Part shown: positions 38,342 through 45,786 of the stretch, in pieces
Position numbering within the stretch: the first letter of the stretch is position 1
Layout: the number at the start of each line of letters is the position of its first letter
IMG/VR virus record: IMGVR_UViG_3300013118_000532
Span: 1-45,786 of that record
Strand: one strand, 5' to 3'
DNA length: 45,786 nt
Origin: a virus
Translations under genes and position numbers: made by a program
Notes under the pieces: model-generated
What the model was told of the DNA's origin: nothing
The model's input: only the letters and a program-made list of their open reading frames with translations
Databases searched by the model: none

Positions 38342-41300
38342 TGACCAGCGGACCGATTCAATTTTTCCTCCCCAAGGACCCTGCGATGGTTCGCAGTGCG
38401 GTCACCACCTCCAGCACCTTGGGGTCCAGCAGCTACGCGGGCCCCGCGGTGCCTCGCGAGGCCAACGAGGGCAGCCTGGTTCCCTACATGGGGGGCACCC
38501 CCACGGAGGAAACGGGCCAGGTGATCCGGTTTTTGCGCGCTGGAGGCCTGTACGAAAACGCGGAGTGGGGCTGGCGACGCAACGGGGACGCCGTGGACCA
38601 GTACCGAGGCCAGAACGACTATCGCAGGATCCACAGCCCGAACGATCCGTTTGATGGCGGCTATGGTTACGGCGTGGCTACTTTGGCGTCCAAAGCCCTC
38701 TCACGAGTGCTGCTCTATCGCTATAGCACCGGATCCAACTATACGATTCAATACCGCAATTTCTCTGCCGACTATACGGACGCCTGGACTGTGGATTCGG
38801 TCAGTTTCGAGCGCGCTCGCAGCGGAGGCATGGCTCTGATCGCGCCGGTGGAACTGAAGGACGGCATGCTGGGGATGCTGGTTTCCACAGGTAGCACCAC
38901 GGTCGCCGACTTAGACGCCTACATATCCAGCGACGGGCTCAACTGGACTCGCGTCGCGAAAGATATCCTGGAGACGTGGCACGGTGGCAATTTGGCAATC
39001 TACCGACTGCGTGCGGATCGTTCGGGGGACTACATACGCGTGATGATCGTGGACGGCACTACTGGCAAGCTGCACACCCTGGTTTCGTCAGACCGCATGG
39101 CCAGCTGGACCAGTCTGGATGAGTCAGCGGTGTTCGGTGTCGGCGAGAGCTGCAGGAACAATGGGGACGCGAACGATTTCTATCAAGCCGATATCGTGGG
39201 TCTGGACGACGCTGAAGGGACGTTCATGCTGGCGGCGGTGGAGAACGCCACAGCAGGAACGATCCGTTGGTATTTCGCGTCTGGGGCCGACAACTGGACC
39301 CTGAACACCGCGTGGCAAATGGGGACGACCAACCTGGAGCGTTTGACATTCTGCCGAACCGGACCAGACATCTGGTTGCTAGAAACGGTGGATAACGGGG
39401 CGGCAGCTGCGTACTGGCGAGGCTACCGGATCAGCCGACGAGACCCGACGGACGTGGCCAATCGGGTTCAGGTTGGCACCGCGATCGGAAACTATGGCGG
39501 TTGCCAGCGGTATTCTCCAGGATGGATTTCGGCAGTCGAGGCCGGCAACACGATTCTGATCCTGCACGCCTTGCTTGATCCGGATCACGTCACCCCAGGG
39601 ACTGCGGTGAATCAAACGGCCATCCAGTACTTGACTGGATGGAGCCGACAGCCGATGCATCGAGACGAGCCCAAAGGGGTGGCATCGGCAAAGCTGTGGG
39701 ATGTGTACTGGAATTCGGCGTGCGGGGCTCCTGTCGGATCTTTTAGCTCCCCAGATACGCCCCTGACCAGCGAGAACAACGCCGCCACCACCAGTTGGGC
39801 CACTGATCACCAGACCCTGGAGGACAGCACGCCAGCCGGCTATCAGCGCTACATCTACGATACCGGGGCCGCCCCTGCGACCAACTGGGCTGATGCCAGT
39901 GTGCAGTGCTGGACCGCCAGAGTGATGAAGGGTGGGGGAACCACCGCGGACAAGATCGGTGTTCGCATCGTTGCCATGGCGGCAGCTGGCACCCAGACCG
40001 ATACCTCGGTCCGTATGATGCAGGGCGGCGTTGCCGTCTATGACAATATCGCTTCTTCTCTGCTTTACGACGCCGTGGTGACTGTGAGCCAGTACGTGGA
40101 ATGGCGCTGGGTCCAGCAGCTCATTGGGAGCGATTACAAGGGTGAACTGTCATACGCGCAGCTGGGCGACTACGAATGGACCAGTACTGGAGGGCTCACC
40201 TTGACCACGGGCCCCAGCGGGCTCACCACCCACCAAGCCGTCAAATGGGGGCACCTTGTGGGGCTGGCTGCCGGCCAGACCAGCGAGTGGCGTGACTGGG
40301 GGATCGTCGAGGACGACACGTATAGCCAGATGGGCTTCCAGAATCCCACGGATCTGCGTGGGCATCTGGCGTCGACTCATGAGACCTACATCGCGGACGG
40401 CATGAGCGCTTGGTTTGCCGGGGGCGGCGCGTACATCGGGGACCTGTTCGATGTGGACCCGCTGTTCGGCCATGGCCTGGACGCCATGTTCATGGATAGC
40501 CCCAGCATGGACTGGCGATCGCCGGACGACGAAGAGCATACGATCACATTCGACGCGTTTTCGGGGGGGCAGCGCTCCATGTTCGACCACGACGCCGGCC
40601 AGATCCATGGGGTGGCGGATTCCCAGGTGGTGGTCCAGTACAACACTTCGGACGCTTGGGGCAGCCCCGCGGCGGTCGAGACCCTGTCTTCCGTGGCGCA
40701 CGTCGGGGTCACCTTGGACCAGGTCAGCGCCGGAGGGGCCCGGATTCACAACGGCGCGGACGACTATGCGGACGGCGAGCTTGCCGGCTTGTTCATGCGG
40801 CTGGACAGCTCCAGCGCCACCGTGAAGCTGGCTGGGCACCGTCGAGCCTGGGTGGACGCGGACGGGGTGAACGACCTTGGGGCTCTGGGTTTCGCAATCG
40901 GCTCGACGGTGACCTTGTTCCGGTCGGTGGCAGCTGCCACGTACTCCTCTGCGAACCGCTATCGCTGGATGCGGATCCTCTTCCCGGCCAGCACCACCTC
41001 CACGGAGGACCATCGAATCGGCAGCATGGTGTTCGGTCGCAAGCGCGAGTTCGATGTGCCCCTGTCTTGGAGCTGGACGGACAGCTCGCAGCCGAACGTG
41101 GATCTCCATACGACCGCGTCTCGCCTGCGCACCGCGTACAAGCAAGGGGACCCCGTGCGGTCCATCTCGGCTTCCTTGACCGGGGACGCTTCCAGGTGGC
41201 GAGAGAGCTTCCGAGCGATTGTCGACAAGATGGTCGGCTACTCGGAGAACGTCATGGGTCTGTGCCTGGACGACGCGCACCCGGCCGACTCGTCCTTGCT

Positions 41301-41409
41301 GGTCCGCTACACGGGGTCGGACGAGCATAAGAACGTGATCTGGGACGACAGCTCCGGCACCTGGCGCCAAGCGGGAACCATGGAACTGCTGTTCGAGCAG
41401 GAGGTGTAG
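38341..41409 (+). CDS. Tail-tip/fibre protein with Asp-box-like repeats
   Basis: 1022 aa; its ATG shares one base with the tape measure stop. Residues about 130-480 contain BNR/Asp-box-like turns: SSDGLNW (about 196), SSDRMASW (about 248) and SGADNW (about 310), the spacing expected of a beta-propeller like sialidases. The middle is lectin/jelly-roll-like in composition (WRWVQQLIGSDYKGELSYAQ). The C-terminal 250 residues (FDVPLSWSWTDSSQPNVDLH, FRAIVDKMVGYSENV) look like a distal-tail-type domain. Likely the distal tail plus receptor-binding element. Catalytic sialidase residues cannot be assigned, so enzymatic activity should not be assumed. Confidence 0.65.
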   Translation: MTSGPIQFFLPKDPAMVRSAVTTSSTLGSSSYAGPAVPREANEGSLVPYMGGTPTEETGQVIRFLRAGGLYENAEWGWRRNGDAVDQYRGQNDYRRIHSPNDPFDGGYGYGVATLASKALSRVLLYRYSTGSNYTIQYRNFSADYTDAWTVDSVSFERARSGGMALIAPVELKDGMLGMLVSTGSTTVADLDAYISSDGLNWTRVAKDILETWHGGNLAIYRLRADRSGDYIRVMIVDGTTGKLHTLVSSDRMASWTSLDESAVFGVGESCRNNGDANDFYQADIVGLDDAEGTFMLAAVENATAGTIRWYFASGADNWTLNTAWQMGTTNLERLTFCRTGPDIWLLETVDNGAAAAYWRGYRISRRDPTDVANRVQVGTAIGNYGGCQRYSPGWISAVEAGNTILILHALLDPDHVTPGTAVNQTAIQYLTGWSRQPMHRDEPKGVASAKLWDVYWNSACGAPVGSFSSPDTPLTSENNAATTSWATDHQTLEDSTPAGYQRYIYDTGAAPATNWADASVQCWTARVMKGGGTTADKIGVRIVAMAAAGTQTDTSVRMMQGGVAVYDNIASSLLYDAVVTVSQYVEWRWVQQLIGSDYKGELSYAQLGDYEWTSTGGLTLTTGPSGLTTHQAVKWGHLVGLAAGQTSEWRDWGIVEDDTYSQMGFQNPTDLRGHLASTHETYIADGMSAWFAGGGAYIGDLFDVDPLFGHGLDAMFMDSPSMDWRSPDDEEHTITFDAFSGGQRSMFDHDAGQIHGVADSQVVVQYNTSDAWGSPAAVETLSSVAHVGVTLDQVSAGGARIHNGADDYADGELAGLFMRLDSSSATVKLAGHRRAWVDADGVNDLGALGFAIGSTVTLFRSVAAATYSSANRYRWMRILFPASTTSTEDHRIGSMVFGRKREFDVPLSWSWTDSSQPNVDLHTTASRLRTAYKQGDPVRSISASLTGDASRWRESFRAIVDKMVGYSENVMGLCLDDAHPADSSLLVRYTGSDEHKNVIWDDSSGTWRQAGTMELLFEQEV

Positions 41410-43071
41410 ATGCCCGACCCTTCGGCCATCACAGCAGCTCTGACCGCTTGGACCCGCTGGGACTACGGGATCGCCGGTCGGCTGAATGATTATTGGACTG
41501 CCGAGATCGAGAAGGATCCGCAGCTGAAGAACCTGATCATGACGGTGGACCTGCTGTTCGGGTCGGATCGTCATGTTCGGACAGCCTCCCAGGCGTTGAC
41601 CAGCACCTCCGGCAAGGACGATGCAATCTATCGATACGATGGAGCTCTAGGCGCCGATTATGAGGTGGACCACACGATGAGCCTGGGGGAGCCTTCCAGT
41701 TCCGCCCGATCCATCTCCGTGTCCATCCCTGCGGACCTGTTGGACCCTGCGGAGCTGGTGGCTCAAGGTCGGCACCTCGCAGGCTACGGCGAGGTTTCCC
41801 TGCAGGTGGACGGTGGGGACTGGGATCAGCGCTTGGTGATTCTGCGCGGAGATATGGACGACGGGGTGAGCTTCGGAGCCCCCGGGGAGTCCTTGGACGT
41901 ATCGGTGACCGATCCCAAGGAAAGCGCGGATCTGAACTTCCCGCCCTGGCTGATCGATGACAACACCTGGCCGAACCACCATGCGGACGCAGCCGGCTAC
42001 CGCTACCCGGTGGTCATGAACGAATACGTGGAAGTGCCGGCGCTGCCTGTCAACACGGGGAGCGCCCAGTGGCTGGTCTGTTGGGGACACGGTTGGACGA
42101 TCGATATCGTGCAGGTGGACGGCGAGAACTACGGGTCCGGGGATGCGGTCTATGGTTGGAGTCAGACCGAAACGGTGGACGGTCGGGGCGTTTCTGTCAC
42201 CCTGATCGAGTTCACGGGAACCTATGTGTTCGACTGGACCGAATCGGTGAACGTCAGCGTTTCGGGGGCGCCCCGAGGTATGGATACCTTGATTGATCAG
42301 ATCGAGATGATCGCCAGTCGATTCACCACCCTGGGGACGGCAGGAATCGCCAGGGACCTGTTTTCCGTGGCTGAAGCCCGATTGGGGCCCTTGAAGGCCG
42401 CAGTGTTGGCGAACGCCTCCAGCGCGGACAGCGCGGTACGCGCCTTGGAGTTCATTGAGGGATCCCTGTTGAGCAGCTTTCCCATGGTTTCAATGGTTTG
42501 GGACCGAGGCGGCTATGGCCCGGTGGTGACCGATCGGGACGATCAACGCAAGGTGGCCGATCTCGAAGTGGGCGTCTTCCCTCTGATAGACCGCTACAGC
42601 TCGGTCCAGGAAACCCCCAAGAACCAGATCTTCAACAGCTTCGGCCTGAGGTACGATTTCCAGCCGACCAGCAACGATTACCAAGGGATCGTGACTCGGG
42701 ACGGTAGCACCTCGGACCTATGCGCGATGAGCGTCCAGGTGCTTGGTGAACGGCATGCGGACCCCATCGATGCTCCGTTTATCACCGATTCATCCGTGGC
42801 TGAATACGTGATCGACTGGCTGGTGCGCCACAAGACGCTGCCCAGCTATTACGTCGAATACGAGGCGTATCCCTGGATTTTCTTCTACCTGCGCCGTGGG
42901 GACAACCTGTCGATCACGGATTCGGATTTCGGGTGGACCCAGGAGGATGCCACCGTGGAACGCATGCTATACCGGCGGGGCCGCTGCATCGTGGGATTCC
43001 GAGTCTGGCAGACCTATTTCAAGATCGGCGGCGCTTCGTCCGCTGGCAGCGCAGCTTCCGGGGGTGACTGA
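41410..43071 (+). CDS. Tail hub-like protein
   Basis: 553 aa starting directly after the previous stop, with GAGGTG upstream. Beta-rich throughout (LIMTVDLLFGSDRHVRTASQ; YGEVSLQVDGGDWDQRLVIL; SLDVSVTDPKESADLNFPPW) with a helical segment about 295-360 and a C-terminal strand region (ATVERMLYRRGRCIVGFRVW). The order distal tail, hub, fibre after the tape measure and the domain pattern fit a tail-hub or baseplate protein. Specific family not recognised. Confidence 0.6.
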   Translation: MPDPSAITAALTAWTRWDYGIAGRLNDYWTAEIEKDPQLKNLIMTVDLLFGSDRHVRTASQALTSTSGKDDAIYRYDGALGADYEVDHTMSLGEPSSSARSISVSIPADLLDPAELVAQGRHLAGYGEVSLQVDGGDWDQRLVILRGDMDDGVSFGAPGESLDVSVTDPKESADLNFPPWLIDDNTWPNHHADAAGYRYPVVMNEYVEVPALPVNTGSAQWLVCWGHGWTIDIVQVDGENYGSGDAVYGWSQTETVDGRGVSVTLIEFTGTYVFDWTESVNVSVSGAPRGMDTLIDQIEMIASRFTTLGTAGIARDLFSVAEARLGPLKAAVLANASSADSAVRALEFIEGSLLSSFPMVSMVWDRGGYGPVVTDRDDQRKVADLEVGVFPLIDRYSSVQETPKNQIFNSFGLRYDFQPTSNDYQGIVTRDGSTSDLCAMSVQVLGERHADPIDAPFITDSSVAEYVIDWLVRHKTLPSYYVEYEAYPWIFFYLRRGDNLSITDSDFGWTQEDATVERMLYRRGRCIVGFRVWQTYFKIGGASSAGSAASGGD

Positions 43072-44345
43072 TGGGTAGGCGGTTTCGCAAGAAAGACGGG
43101 AACCTGATTCGCAATCCCTTGGTGTTGCCTTCGACCCCCACGGACAGCGAAGACGAAAAGGTCCTGGCTTGGGACAAGGACGCAGGCGCATTCGAGTATG
43201 TGGCCCAAGGAGGTGGGGGCGGCGTGGACGCCGGTCGGTGTGCCATAGTCACCCCAAGCGGGATCACCCCGGTCAGCGCCTACGAGATCCATACCGCCGA
43301 CAAGTATGGCGGCAAGTTCCTACGGCTTGCCAGACGTATGAATTTTCCGATCGCCCGCAACGTGGCTCTGGCGTCCCCGGAATACGGCTGGCTATGGAAC
43401 AACATGGCCGCCCTGGACAGCGCGAACGAGAACTCGACCACCGCGAACGCGCTATACCTGGATCACGGGAACACCGCTACGTATTGGCATAGCAGCACCC
43501 AGTCCGCGCCGTTTCGACATAAAGTCTACACTCGCACCCCAGGCGATCATCAGGTATTCATCGCTAGGATCAACAGCGACGGGGATGCCAACCGCGAGAT
43601 GGTGCAGCTGATGGTCTGCGCTAACGACAACCCTGGAAACTATATCAGAATCGGACCCGGGTACGACGGCGGGATCAAGTGCATTACGCACTTCAACAGC
43701 TCCAAGGTGCGTACCGCGATCACCCAGGCCCAGCGAGACGATGGAATCTGGGTGATGATCGCCGTTCATGGGCGATCCGCATATGCGCTTTACAATCTGA
43801 CGAACCAAGCTACGCCACCGACTTCCGGCTGGGTCATGACCCGCTATGTGGCCACGAACTTCACGACCAGCACCGGCCGTGTCCAGCTTCGAGCCGGGAT
43901 CGTGGCGGTGACCGAAAACACGAACGACAGCTTGACCGGCAACTGCCTGTATTACGACGATGAGCTGGCTTATGCCCGAGCGGTGCCCATGGGCGTAGAG
44001 GTGGTGAACCCTCGTTGGGGAGCCACCCAGTTCGATCAGAACAACACCACCCAGCAGATCCTGACGGACTACGACATGGGGTCTGATGTGGCCCCGGAGA
44101 TCGGGGTCTTGCGGAACATCCTGACGGACATCCAGAACCAGCTGCGAGGAGACGGAGGAACGTGGCAGTTCAGCTTCATACGCGATGCCGGAACAGGGGT
44201 GGGCGTTGGGTCTTGGTACGCAGCGAACGCGATCGTAGATGCCGGATCCGGCAAATACTGGAATCTGTGGGCCCGCTGCGCGCCGGCTGGAGCAGACGAC
44301 GGCGGGTCCCTTCAGCTCCCCTTCCTGATCCCTGTAGCAGCATGA
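43071..44345 (+). CDS. Tail protein, probable receptor-binding or fibre component
   Basis: 424 aa; ATGs overlap the preceding TGA at 43069-43071. A basic N-terminus (MGRRFRKKDGNLIRNP), a glycine run (QGGGGGVD) and then a beta-sandwich-like body (FLRLARRMNFPIARNVALAS, HQVFIARINSDGDANREM, YIRIGPGYDGGIK) resembling concanavalin-type carbohydrate-binding folds. The C-terminus (ILTDIQNQLRGDGGTWQFS) may trimerise. Function is inferred from location at the end of the tail module. Confidence 0.55.
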   Translation: MGRRFRKKDGNLIRNPLVLPSTPTDSEDEKVLAWDKDAGAFEYVAQGGGGGVDAGRCAIVTPSGITPVSAYEIHTADKYGGKFLRLARRMNFPIARNVALASPEYGWLWNNMAALDSANENSTTANALYLDHGNTATYWHSSTQSAPFRHKVYTRTPGDHQVFIARINSDGDANREMVQLMVCANDNPGNYIRIGPGYDGGIKCITHFNSSKVRTAITQAQRDDGIWVMIAVHGRSAYALYNLTNQATPPTSGWVMTRYVATNFTTSTGRVQLRAGIVAVTENTNDSLTGNCLYYDDELAYARAVPMGVEVVNPRWGATQFDQNNTTQQILTDYDMGSDVAPEIGVLRNILTDIQNQLRGDGGTWQFSFIRDAGTGVGVGSWYAANAIVDAGSGKYWNLWARCAPAGADDGGSLQLPFLIPVAA

Positions 44346-44355
44346 GGAGGTAGCA

Positions 44356-44709
44356 GTGATAGAGCCAGAACACGATCTTGACGAACCTTCCCCGACGGAC
44401 ATCCGCAAGCGGGAAGCCCCTGGGAACGCCCCATCAGCGATCCGGCTTTCGACCTTGAGCGCTCTGTTGGCCAGCGCCCTTGCCATTGGCGCCGCTCTCG
44501 CAACCACCGGCGGCTGGGTCTGGTCCAGCTCCACGAGGGCCGCCACCACAAAAATCAACGCGGAAGCAACCATGAAAAACGAAGCCGCGATCAAGGAACT
44601 GAAGGCAGAGTCCAAGGCGGTCGCTATCGAGATGGCAGAGATCAAGGTGGTGCTCAAGATGCACGGTCAGCAGCTCGAACGAATCGAAACGGCGGTAACC
44701 GCCAACTAG
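44356..44709 (+). CDS. Membrane-anchored coiled-coil protein, possible holin or lysis accessory
   Basis: 117 aa from GTG 44356, five bases after GAGGAGG. A charged N-terminus of about 30 residues leads to one transmembrane segment (LLASALAIGAALATTGGWVW) and a C-terminal coiled coil (KNEAAIKELKAESKAVAIEM). Directly upstream of the endolysin gene, which suggests a holin or lysis-related role. Single-span holins with such a tail exist, but no family motif is decisive. Confidence 0.5.
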   Translation: MIEPEHDLDEPSPTDIRKREAPGNAPSAIRLSTLSALLASALAIGAALATTGGWVWSSSTRAATTKINAEATMKNEAAIKELKAESKAVAIEMAEIKVVLKMHGQQLERIETAVTAN

Positions 44710-44720
44710 AGGAGACCTGA

Positions 44721-45653
44721 ATGAACAAGATCAAGATCCTGCGACCTGCGAACGGGCTGCCCGCTTTCAAGGGCGCCAGTACGGGATCGGGAAGAGCGGG
44801 GAAAGCCTACCCGGGCAAGCCCTACGACCTGGTTCGGGAGGAGACCGACGATCAGGGCATGCTCTGGTTCGAGCTGGCCGGCTTGGGCTGGGTGATCGCC
44901 AAGGAAGGCGGGCGTCTGTGGGCCGCTCGGGATGTGGAGGCCGCAGCGCCGGTCGTAGCTTCCGCGGGGTCGGTCATGACCACCCCCGGACCTTGGGCCA
45001 GCTCGCTGTCCCCGGTGCAGCTGGCTTCGGACTGGGTGGCCGACCACCAGCGCCAAGCTCTCCAGTGCATCCCAGCCGGGGTGAGCCCCGAGCAGGACGC
45101 AGCTTGCCGGTTCTTCATCGGCCTGTTCGGCATGCCCGAGGACAAGGGATCGAACCGCGGGGACGCCCTGGACCACTTCGTCATGGAGTACAGGGAGCAC
45201 TGGCAGATCGATTCGACGAACCTGGCTTGGTGCGCCCTGATCGCGCAGATCGCGCAATTCGTGGGCTTAGGGCTCGGGAACTGGCGCGAACCTGCCGACT
45301 GGAAGAAACACCCGCTCGGCGACTGGATCGGCGCCAGCTCCTACCAGGAGAAGGCGGCCGTAGAGCAGGGCCTCTGGGTGCCCGTCTCCGAGGTCCTGGC
45401 CGGCAAGTTGACCAGCGCCTCGGCCTGCGCGGCCCTGGCCATCCGCCATCGCCGCGGCTCCGGGAGCGACGTGCCGCCCTCGAGGCCCGATGCGCCGGTG
45501 GACTACTACCCGGGTCATACGGACCTTGTTCTGTCGTTCGAGGGCGGGACGGGGCGGATGCACGTGTGCTCGGGCAATGTGAGCGACACCGCCAAGTGCA
45601 GGCTGGTGAAGACCAGCGAATACCGTGGACTCGTTCCGCTGATCGGAGGCTGA
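44721..45653 (+). CDS. Endolysin-like protein: SH3-like and CHAP/NlpC-P60-like domains
   Basis: 310 aa; AGGAGA precedes ATG 44721. Residues 1-70 (IKILRPANGLPAFKGA, LWFELAGLGWVIAKEGGR) are an SH3-like fold. Residues about 125-310 resemble TIGR02594-type peptidases: NLAWCALIAQIAQFVGL with probable nucleophile Cys171, GIGASSYQEKAA-like middle, PGHTDLVLSFEGG with His266. Such enzymes cut peptidoglycan peptides or amide bonds and release progeny. Neighbouring membrane protein supports a lysis role. The catalytic assignment rests on the WC and GH motifs. Confidence 0.65.
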   Translation: MNKIKILRPANGLPAFKGASTGSGRAGKAYPGKPYDLVREETDDQGMLWFELAGLGWVIAKEGGRLWAARDVEAAAPVVASAGSVMTTPGPWASSLSPVQLASDWVADHQRQALQCIPAGVSPEQDAACRFFIGLFGMPEDKGSNRGDALDHFVMEYREHWQIDSTNLAWCALIAQIAQFVGLGLGNWREPADWKKHPLGDWIGASSYQEKAAVEQGLWVPVSEVLAGKLTSASACAALAIRHRRGSGSDVPPSRPDAPVDYYPGHTDLVLSFEGGTGRMHVCSGNVSDTAKCRLVKTSEYRGLVPLIGG

Positions 45654-45654
45654 C

Positions 45655-45786
45655 ATGCTGACCCCATACGAGATCGCCAAGCTCTACGACGAGGCCAAGG
45701 ACATCTGCCAGGACCTGCGCGAGGCCCGCGACGCCTCCAGCGATGGCGGCGAGACCATCACCAGGAAGGAGCGCCGCCGCATCGTG
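45655..45786 (+). CDS. Hypothetical protein, N-terminal part (truncated by window end)
   Basis: ATG 45655 follows CGGAGG at six bases and the frame is still open at the window end (44 codons). The visible part is charged and helical (LTPYEIAKLYDEAKDICQDL). No family recognised. Confidence 0.6.
   Translation, partial: MLTPYEIAKLYDEAKDICQDLREARDASSDGGETITRKERRRIV

Noticed and set aside
1-45786. tRNA genes, CRISPR arrays, insertion sequences, integrase or attachment sites
   Set aside because: No cloverleaf, spaced direct repeats, transposase or integrase motifs were recognised by reading; the only notable dispersed repeat is the 42-base promoter pair.

Overview
The window is part of the genome of a tailed phage with a long, apparently non-contractile tail (siphovirus-like; no sheath or baseplate-wedge genes seen). 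GC content is high, about 60-65% in most hand-counted stretches. The host cannot be named from the sequence; a high-GC bacterium is likely. No integrase, transposase, tRNA, rRNA or CRISPR array was recognised, and the terminase is not in the window.

Layout. (1) Bases 1-6284 are one tightly packed plus-strand operon with ATGA-type overlaps at most junctions. It holds the end of a DNA polymerase sliding clamp (dnaN), a 51-residue membrane peptide, the four enzymes that make preQ0 from GTP (queE, folE, queD, queC), and two copies of a cassette made of a DpdA-type transglycosylase gene followed by a ParB-like gene, placed on either side of queC. This predicts 7-deazaguanine (most simply preQ0) in the phage DNA. 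(2) 6297-13079 carries small proteins and then the head module: portal fused to a MuF-like domain, prohead protease fused to scaffold (with an internal in-frame scaffold start), major capsid protein, a winged-helix-like hypothetical and a head-tail connector. (3) 13081-31291 is an island of about 18 kb rich in carbohydrate-active and methylating enzymes, inserted inside the head-tail gene order. It has five or more glycosyltransferase domains, RmlB-like and RmlD-like sugar-nucleotide enzymes, a B12-type radical SAM enzyme, five SAM-methyltransferase domains, an SGNH hydrolase and two alkaline-phosphatase-superfamily domains. The head-closure gene (27744-28334) lies within it. The only minus-strand genes (24443-24814 and 31340-31663) sit in or at the edge of the island and share a 42-base promoter/operator repeat. 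(4) 31773-45653 is a conventional tail module: gp10-like neck protein, tail terminator, tail tube, tail chaperones with a candidate -1 frameshift site, tape measure (1298 aa), three tail-tip/fibre proteins, a membrane-anchored coiled-coil protein and an SH3-CHAP-like endolysin. A further gene is cut by the window end.

How it fits together (inference). The first operon probably makes and inserts a modified guanine so that phage DNA escapes restriction. The island probably builds an O-methylated glycan from a 6-deoxy sugar nucleotide. All its enzymes look soluble, no flippase or polymerase was recognised, and the genes are interleaved with head genes, so the likeliest acceptor is a virion protein rather than a cell-surface lipid. 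Several transcription units in the structural half are preceded by the same extended -10 motif (TGnTAnnnT).
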